In this document: positions 36,679-43,500 of the stretch, one piece after another
How positions within the stretch are numbered: the first letter of the stretch is position 1
Layout: every line of letters begins with the position of its first letter
NCBI RefSeq assembly: GCF_037975245.1
Contig: NC_092566.1
Span: 11,191,501 to 11,235,000 of the forward strand
Source of the DNA: Apostichopus japonicus
Lineage: Eukaryota > Echinodermata > Holothuroidea > Aspidochirotida > Stichopodidae
Length of the DNA stretch: 43,500 nucleotides
Reading direction: 5' to 3'
The notes under the pieces: model-generated
The model's input: only the letters and a program-made list of their open reading frames with translations
What the model was told of the DNA's origin: nothing
Databases searched by the model: none
Made by a program: the position numbers and the translations under genes

Positions 36679-37625
36679 GAACGTACTAAGCATTATCACT
36701 AAACCATACATATTATATGGGCGTATAACCATTATATAACACATAACAAACTTGGTGACTTTACTGATAAAGTATAGGCTGTATGTAACACATAACCACA
36801 TATAGTCTGCGGTGTACACAGCTATGTACTATGTAGATACATAGATAAATATTTTTATCGATTGAGTATATATATGTAGAAATAAATCAAATAAATACGG
36901 TAAATGTATCCCTGCAGGACACGATATTTATTTATTATCACAGGTTAGCGCATAACATCATGTGGGAAGAAAACAAAACTTTTCCCATACTGTCTCAATG
37001 TTCCGCATATATGTCGAATTTGGCGCCAGAAACGTCAACTTTTCAACCATAAGATGTCTTCAAAAGAGACAAAAAAAGGGCTTAATTTTCATTGAATCAA
37101 ACATCACGGCGTATATTGCAACCCACTCCTAAGATTTTAGCCGAGTCTCTGAGGCGAGGAATTCTGGCTGCGCTAATTGACATTTCTAGACTGAAGAATA
37201 GGCTTAAACCAACATTTGCATAACATGGGCGGCACTTAATGGAACTCAATCCTACGGAAGAGAAGACCTTTACTTCACGTAACGAGAGGTTATAGAGTAT
37301 AAAGTTTGATGGTGCTTGTGTTCTCGAGTGGGAGTCATATTTGAGGGTGACACGAATTTCCTGCTGCACTTTAGAATTCCTTGCCTTGCTTTCTTTTGCC
37401 CGTCATTAATTCACTTGTTTTAAGTCCTTCTTCTTGTCGCTTTTTTTGTTCTTTCTTCTTATTCTTCTTCTTTTTTTCTCTCTCTATTTTTTTTTTTATT
37501 CTTCGTAAGATGTCAGAAGGATTGTGTAATTTGTTTCAATAAAACCAATAAAAAGGTAAGAAAGAAGAGAGTCAATTGGATTTATACTTAGGCCTATACT
37601 CTATGGGATTGTTCAGATATAATGG
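36679..37625. other. Gene-free stretch with one clean ORF
   Basis: On the minus strand 37097-37369 is open for 90 codons outside low-complexity DNA, beginning MQQEIRVTLKYDSHSR. The composition is protein-like, but no domain, signal peptide or splice site was recognised, so it is not called as a gene. T-rich sequence lies at 37430-37500. Confidence 0.4.
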
Positions 37626-37657
37626 AACACCGGTCCTCGATATAGAGGGCCGGTGTT
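37626..37657. repeat. Strong 13-bp hairpin with a 6-base loop
   Basis: AACACCGGTCCTC (37626-37638) pairs with GAGGGCCGGTGTT (37645-37657); all 13 positions pair, one as T-G. The loop is GATATA. It stands alone in A+T-rich DNA and is followed by TAAATAAATT. Too short for a typical microRNA precursor; it may be a remnant of a palindromic element. Confidence 0.8.
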
Positions 37658-39152
37658 TAAATAAATTAAAGGTAAATCTATCTCTCGTTTGACCTGTCCA
37701 TAGTTATATAAACTGAACCCAAAAGTGTGGAAAATCTGTTTGATAAACGACGGAGGCTGATAGAATACGGTACTACTTCACGGGATAATTGACAGATACA
37801 TGTTAATCCTTTAAGAACGAGGAGGGTATAAAAGTAGAAAACGAAGGAGACGTTAGAATACGGAAGCCGGGAAGATGAGAAGAGAAATAAAGAAAAGTTA
37901 TTTAAAGTTCTTAACTTTACGATATCTTTTTTTTCTCTGAATAAATATCGGCACGTATTTTGCTTGTCTCCATTTACGTTTCGTTTCAAGTCTATTTTCT
38001 GTTCACACCGCCCCCCATCCCTCTCCCCCACCATATTTGTTTGTTACTATTACTACTATAATTGTCACTACTTGATTTGAAATTAATCATAAATAATAAA
38101 TATATATCAAATTAAATGGCAAAAAAAAAAGAGGAAAATCTAACCGTTTACAACTACGAATTTATTCTCCAAAAGAGAATCGAAAATTTGACAACTTCTT
38201 TGCTATTTGCAATATTTAAGGACACAGCTGATGAAAACTTTATTTGTTTAATTTAAACCGCAAAGGGAAAAAGAAAAAAAGGTATGTTTGAAATTACCGC
38301 AAAGAAAAAAAAAAAAAAAAGGTATGCTTGAAATAAATGAGGACACAGAGTTCGCCGCCATATTGACTTAACATCCTTTCCGAGTTTTTATCGATATTAC
38401 ATCCGGTAATTAAAGCTGCAGTTCGAATTAAAATTTGCATTATAGCAATCTGCAGGTCATCACAAACACATTTCAATATCACCAGGTACACACAAATAAC
38501 GTGTTCTCTGCGAGGTCATGGGACTGACTACCCATGGTGACGATTTCCACTCCTTCCTCATCCCCCCACCTCCCCCGATTCTTAAATGCAAAAAAAAAAA
38601 AAAAAACACATGTGGCTGTTTCTATCGTTGTAAAAATGACTTCCTTTGTACTCGATTATACTTTAAATAACTGTATTTCCATCTACTGATGCAAACATTT
38701 GCTGACCAAGCAGTTCAATAACTAGTGACGTGTGTTTCCGTATTTACACAGCGGAACGAAAATACAAGAACAAAACACAGCACAGAACGAAAATTTACAC
38801 AGAACGAAAATGACAGAAGTGTACATGTCGTTTCTTTTCTCTTTTGTTTTTATTCTTTATTTTTTTTACTTATCTCCTCTTAGTTTTTACTTGATAAGTT
38901 GCCGACGATATGTTGTCCGTTCTTTATTTGCCTATATAGAAGCTTAATGACATACGATATTTCACACAGTAAATTAAATCGATTAATACGGATCGTGCAA
39001 ATCAAATCTGAAGTAACCTTTTTTTCTTTCTTTTTTTCAAAACGTCTCCAAACGTCCCGTGGAAACAAAAATAGCAGGATATAAAATAAGGTATAATCGA
39101 AAGGTTGTACTAATAACTATACGTTAATTAATTTAAGTGTGGGGTTGCAAGT
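37658..39152. other. Gene-free stretch with A and T runs
   Basis: A runs at 38121-38130, 38305-38321 and 38590-38606, and T-rich segments near 38860 and 39020. A 118-codon minus-strand ORF (37678-38034) has a random, Ser/Phe/Arg-rich composition and no recognised domain. Confidence 0.5.
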
Positions 39153-39180
39153 GGGGGGTGCTCATCACCCCCCCCCCCCC
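39153..39180. repeat. G/C hairpin with (C)13
   Basis: GGGGGGTG (39153-39160) pairs with CACCCCCC (39166-39173) around the loop CTCAT. The right arm is part of (C)13 at 39168-39180. Confidence 0.85.
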
Positions 39181-39761
39181 TCTCCACCTCCCCGTCACAC
39201 ACCGTGAAACAACCCTGGATCCACGCATGGCAGCAGTGGATCTTAGCATAGGCACTTTGCGGGACGGTTCACATTTAGCTGACATATTCTATACTATCCA
39301 CACTGAATTCATCATAGGAGTTCACCCTATACATGTAAACAAGTTTCTTGTATTTTCTTACAAGTAACTTCACGTATATCTATGTTACCTTTCTCACCAA
39401 AACTAACAGTATAGGTCAGTTTTGTCTACTTCGCAAAACCTCTTAAATTGTAGATTCCAATCGACATGTTAACTGCGGGTGCAATTCTGTTGTTAAGAAC
39501 GGTTTCCGCCTTGTCCTCTCTCATAGTTAAGTCTGTCTAAAATAATTACGTTTCATTCTACTTGTTTAACTGCGTATGATGAAAAGTCAATTTACCGCGT
39601 GATACAGTCAAAGAAAAAAATTATTCGTTTTAAAGCCAAAAGCGACGAGGGAAATGAAATTCAGGATGAGATCTCACGAGGTATGTTAAATTGTTCCCAA
39701 TTTTCACCAAAAAAAAAACGAAACAGAAAGAAGCAAAGACATAAGAAATATACTACTTATG
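39181..39761. other. Gene-free stretch
   Basis: A word CCCTGGATCCACGCATGG (near 39212) resembles an inverted CGTGGATCCAGGG transposon end, but no partner is found. The rest is unremarkable. Confidence 0.45.
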
Positions 39762-39992
<231 letters not shown>

Positions 39993-40131
39993 ACCAACGT
40001 TAGGTTGCGTGTTGGGAAGGGGAGGGAAAATATTCCTCAATAGTTGTGCTAGTTCTCGAAAGTACATGGTCTTTAATATCGCAAAGTGGCAGGTATCACT
40101 ATACTGTTTTGCCTATATTTGAGACTTTTTG

Positions 40132-40150
40132 GCTATATATACATAAATAA

Positions 40151-40189
<39 letters not shown>

Positions 40190-40225
40190 CAAATATATAT
40201 GTGTGTATATGTATATGTATACACT
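40132..40225. repeat. (TAAA)n/(TA)n/(TG) compound array
   Basis: AAATAAATAAAT units run into TA, then TGTGTATATGTATATGTATA. Confidence 0.92.
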
Positions 40226-40773
40226 TTTATATAGACTGTCAAGGGAACTGGTCGTCAGTATATAATAAAAGTTCAACGCAAGATTATTTTCTTGCTATTT
40301 GGCCTTCTTTTTTTCTTTTCTTTTTCTTCCTAGTTTCAACACTATTTCTGAAATCGAAGATGTATCGAAAGAAAACCTCACTTAACACATGCCATCCATC
40401 TTATACCATCGTTATAGTCAATCTTTGTTCAGTTCATCACGTGCATAAGATGTGATATTATACACGTATCGGCCAGTCTTAATGAAAGGTTGGCTGCACT
40501 TTTACTTGCCTCCTGCACTGTTAAAAAAGGAGGCAATATAAACTCTGCATATATAGTAGCTCCATCAGTAGGTAACATAAAATATTATAAAACCAAGCAA
40601 TAAACAGCGTTGGCGTTAATAATACAGCGGTATATACAGGCAGGTGCCATATTTATTAACTTTTTTTCTTGGTCATGTTAAAATTACCTCGTAAAATAAA
40701 ATAATGTAAAATAAAATATAATAATGTCAACAAACTGAGATATATTTCAAATTCGTTGAATTATTGTTTTCAT

Positions 40774-40776
<3 letters not shown>
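40226..40776. other. Gene-free stretch
   Basis: A+T-rich, with no exon recognised; AAAATAAAATAATGT words repeat at 40695-40728. Confidence 0.55.

Positions 40777-40835
<59 letters not shown>
40777..40835. repeat. (TA)n microsatellite
   Basis: Pure TA tract of about 29 units. Confidence 0.97.
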
Positions 40836-40839
<4 letters not shown>

Positions 40840-41619
40840 CTTATGAGACAGATTTCCAGGCTTTGGTCAGGGACGCATATGAACCAACCGTAAGCCATGC
40901 ATGTGTAGAGAAGAGACAAATTTCAGACTAACTAACCTTCTTAGTTCTTCAACGAGTCAGCCGTTAAATTGAGAACGCGTTATCTAGGCTAAAGAGTCGC
41001 CCGTAAGACTATCGTTACTTATGGACATCTTGACCGATATCCTCTGTTTAATAACGCATACATATCTGTCAATCTAATTGCACTCAACCACCAGTAACGG
41101 CGGTTAATATTCTCCCTGCGTGAGTCACTGTGTACTTCAACAGAAACAAGAGGATTATAAACAAAAATCTTCATAAAAGTTCTTGACTTTTTTTTTTATA
41201 TATCTAACGCCTCATATTTCGGATGTTTTGTAAATATTGAAGGTACAAGTGTATGTATTTTATTTTTATATATTTTTTAAGTATTGATTTATATCTCGCG
41301 TCGAGTAGTCTTTGATCGCCAAAGATAAGGCAATCAAGAGCGGAAGCAAATACGATAGCAAACAGAATAAAGATAATATAATATAATAAAGTTTACAATG
41401 TGTGTAAAGTTGAAATTGAAATTTCTTTGGCTTTTGAAATGACAGAAAGAACTATGTTAAAGTTTTAAGTTAACAACCATCTGAGTGATGGAATGCAAAT
41501 CAATTGACGGTCAAGAAATGTGCCATGTAGCTAAGTTTGATTTTGAGCTTTTCACAAAAGTTACAGCAACTGAGTGTAAATGTTGGTGTTTTCTGTTATC
41601 GTACATGTCATATATGGTC
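40836..41619. other. Gene-free stretch
   Basis: 40840-41130 is locally G+C-richer than its flanks but has no long open frame. The rest is A+T-rich. Confidence 0.5.
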
Positions 41620-41691
41620 ACGGCGGTGAAAAATTGGACGAATATCTGAAAAATAGTGGCGGTGAAAAATTGGACAAATGTCTGAAAAAAT
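41620..41691. repeat. 36-bp tandem duplication
   Basis: The word GGCGGTGAAAAATTGGAC starts at 41622 and again at 41658, each followed by a similar AATATCTGAAAAATA-type tail. The period of 36 keeps the minus-strand ORF of 108 codons (41608-41934) in frame with a repeated FSDI-PIFHR peptide, but no family is recognised. Confidence 0.9.
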
Positions 41692-42401
41692 AATGGTGAC
41701 ACTTTTGACACTTGCGTTAGCGCACGGATACGTCAAAGAAAGTATTTCAAAGAAGATAAAGCTATAAATATAGGTGGGATGTTTCCTTCTATGATAAATA
41801 TTGAGCCCAATCGTGCCCAGTTTCCAATGACACGAAACGCCAGTTATAGCCGTTTCTGTTGTCTTTATTGAAACAAGCCTTTGATTCCGAGCTGCGCGGT
41901 TTCCAAGTAGATGAATGATCGTGTATGAGGACACTTAGGAAATATAACTTCTAATTTTTCACGGTACTAAACATTTTAGCAATATAATAATGTTGGCATT
42001 ATCTTTCATTAAAGCAGCTTTTGGAGTTAAATGTCCCGATGCTTATTTTCAATATTAAAATTCTTCCCAGAACAACATATAATTTTTGTAACTGGTAAAT
42101 GCTTCCTGCAGGTTATTAAGTAAAGAGCAACACATGTTGGAGTTGTCTACGTTTGCTCTCAACGTGTTTTGAACAGCAATATGAAGAACATATTTCATGG
42201 CCATGGAGTGTTAATAATCGAAAGGAATTATTAAATATGTAAATGGTTCTGTAGGGGGGATTGTTTACAATTCAGTCGGGGAAGAATAAGACCTCTCATC
42301 CTGGTGTACAGCCCCTTTTCAACGGTACACAAAAAGTCAAGAGTATTGTTGTAAGATTACTTTATCCAATTAATACAAGAAAAAAATACTACAGTTTGAC
42401 A
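41692..42401. other. Gene-free stretch
   Basis: No exon recognised. Confidence 0.5.
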
Positions 42402-42426
42402 CCCCCCCCCCCCAAAAAAAAAAAAA
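42402..42426. repeat. (C)12(A)13 homopolymer pair
   Basis: C run at 42402-42413, immediately followed by an A run. Confidence 0.93.
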
Positions 42427-42513
42427 TTGACATCTTAAAACAAGTATGAATTGATAGCAAAACTTCGGAAAATTAAATATATATAGATCTGTTTAACATA
42501 CTTTAATATGTCT

Positions 42514-42851
42514 ATTCTTAATGTCTATCATTCTGATTTAATTAAGAACAAAATCTGAACTAATTAAAACAACAGTCAATTACAAGTAATAGCTAAGAAG
42601 ATGAAGACGCAGTGTATACCTTCCTTGTTATATAATCCTATAGAAAAATATGTATGGTTATCTCGTGGTTAAATATTTTATTATTTTATCATTCTTAATG
42701 TCTATCATTCTGATTTAATTAAGAGCAAAATCTGAACTAATAGAAACATAATTATAAGTAATAGGTAAGAATATGAAGGCGCAGTATATACCTTCCTTGT
42801 TATATCATCCTATAGAATATATATAGTTATCTCGTGGTGAAATATTTTATT
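42514..42851. repeat. 177-bp tandem duplication
   Basis: Copy 1 starts ATTCTTAATGTCTATCATTC at 42514 and copy 2 starts with the same word at 42691. Both continue through ATTTAATTAAGARCAAAATC, TATACCTTCCTTGTTATAT and ATCTCGTGGT to AAATATTTTATT (end 42851). Small indels and substitutions separate the copies. A+T-rich, no ORF. Confidence 0.92.
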
Positions 42852-42870
42852 GTAATGGTTTCAGTTTAAG

Positions 42871-42895
42871 CCCACCCCCCCCCCCACCACCACCT
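42871..42895 (+). repeat. C-rich tract
   Basis: CCCA, then about 11 C, then CACCACCACC. Confidence 0.9.
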
Positions 42896-43193
42896 TGGTA
42901 GAAAAAAAGTTCCCTGACAGGTTTTGACTGTCCGTTACTCACCGTTGCATTCTGCAGTTCAACAGTCGAGTTGACAGGGGGGAAAAGGTGGACCTCTACA
43001 AGTGCCGTTTTTACAAAGATATCTTACGCATCAACTAAGCTGACAATGCGAGATGAAGTAAAACCGATTTGACATGACATCCCTTAGGTTGTCTAAATCT
43101 TTGACTCGCCGTGTCATGCAAACGACGTGAATCTTTCATGCATATCAAAGCCTCGGTCAAAACCAGAAGTTCTCTTTTGACATGCGTTCTTAC

Positions 43194-43272
43194 AAAGTAA
43201 GTTGACAACCAGTTCTGGCGGAATTCCCATTCCTCGCATTCGCTCTAAATTTGAGCTCATCGGCGGCGACAT
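43194..43272 (-). CDS. Possible 5' coding exon, 26 codons, unknown protein
   Basis: On the minus strand an ATG at 43272-43270 begins MSPPMSSNLERMRGMGIPPE. The frame stays open to a good splice donor, TTT followed by GTAAGA (43193-43188), giving 79 coding bases (phase 1 at the end). The surrounding 200 bases are G+C- and CpG-richer than the flanks. The frame is also open upstream to 43314 and downstream past the donor to a TGA at about 43114, so an unspliced 66-codon reading is possible. No domain is recognised; the peptide is Met/Pro/Arg-rich. No TATA box was identified. A chance ORF is a serious alternative. Confidence 0.25.
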
Positions 43273-43465
43273 AACTGTCACGGGCCGCACGGTAAATAAA
43301 CATTGCACTGTCAATTCTGTTTTAGTACGTTTCTCTCAAAGTCGCACAGACTAATTACAGACACTCTTAGTTCTTGGTTTCTTGAAATTTAGACGTGAGC
43401 TTCTGTTTTATTCTTTCTCTACCTTTTCCTTTGTCTCTGCATATATGTATAGGAGTGTATATATG

Positions 43466-43500
43466 TAGGAGTGTTAGTTCAGTGGTTAACGCCGGTGCCT
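43466..43500 (+). mobile_element. Start of a tRNA-like sequence, cut by the window end
   Basis: GTTAGTTCAGTGGTTAACGC (43471-43490) matches a tRNA D-arm and A box (TAGTNCAGTGGTTA). Only the first 35 bases are present, so anticodon and T-arm cannot be seen. It could be a tRNA gene. The flanking direct repeat TAGGAGTGT (43449-43457 and 43467-43475) in a TA-rich setting, and the other SINE heads in this window, make a SINE more likely. Confidence 0.5.

Noticed and set aside
37097-37369. 90-codon minus-strand ORF outside low-complexity DNA
   Set aside because: Composition is protein-like, but there is no recognised motif and no consensus splice signal; ORFs of this length occur by chance in 43.5 kb on six frames.
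41608-41934. 108-codon minus-strand ORF with a repeated 12-residue segment
   Set aside because: The repetition comes from a 36-bp DNA duplication that stays in frame only because 36 is a multiple of 3; no family is recognised.

Overview
The window looks like non-coding (intergenic or intronic) DNA from a large, A+T-rich animal genome. Nothing resembles a bacterial or viral gene layout: there are no operons, no ribosome-binding-site-spaced ORFs and no long ORF free of low-complexity sequence. I see no rRNA, no intact functional tRNA and no CRISPR array. The recurring palindromic motif AGGCCTA/TAGGCCTAT (about 570, 2078, 3870, 4890, 4927, 4951, 9777, 22480, 37590), very long pure (TA)n tracts, long (G)n/(C)n tracts, tRNA-derived SINEs and CAGTGGCGGA-type transposon ends together suggest a marine invertebrate. 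An echinoderm, perhaps a sea cucumber, is my guess; this is inference from sequence style, not a match.

Layout: 1-2.6 kb holds a possible LINE reverse-transcriptase C-terminal remnant on the minus strand (1132-1296), a (TG)n, facing C/G runs and a 96-bp (TA)n. 2.6-9.6 kb is mostly featureless A+T-rich DNA with two (AT)n arrays, a degraded tRNA-derived SINE (about 5470-5692) and one copy of a dispersed repeat (8390-8520). 9.68-10.08 kb has a motif repeated three times. 12.8-13.8 kb carries two G-quadruplex-type tracts and a (CGAA)n. 14.3-15.0 kb carries two direct copies of a tRNA-derived SINE beside a (TA)n, followed by a (TA)n/(TATAGT)n compound array. 16.6-17.05 kb is a 43-bp satellite-like tandem array. 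22.64-23.41 kb is a minisatellite of exactly 35 units of 22 bp. 25.8-28.0 kb is a nest of G+C-rich dispersed elements sharing a conserved GCGCCA...TGGCGC hairpin, including one with a hAT-like terminus. 31.75-31.95 kb contains the best candidate protein-coding exon (phase 0/0, CAG and GTAAGT splice sites). 32.9 kb has two CRE palindromes in a 12-bp inverted repeat. 35-40.8 kb is dominated by (TA)n arrays. 42.5-42.85 kb is a 177-bp tandem duplication. 43.19-43.27 kb is a possible short exon on the minus strand, and the window ends inside a tRNA-like sequence.

No genes can be shown to work together here. If the two exon candidates are real, they are on opposite strands 11 kb apart and would belong to different genes or to a nested arrangement. 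Almost all predicted ORFs are by-products of low-complexity DNA: Tyr-Ile runs from (TA)n, and an open frame through the 22-bp minisatellite. I did not find a convincing new biological system. The most unusual structures are the 22-bp minisatellite, the repeat nest at 25.8-28.0 kb, the CRE-bearing inverted repeat and the tandem SINE pair.
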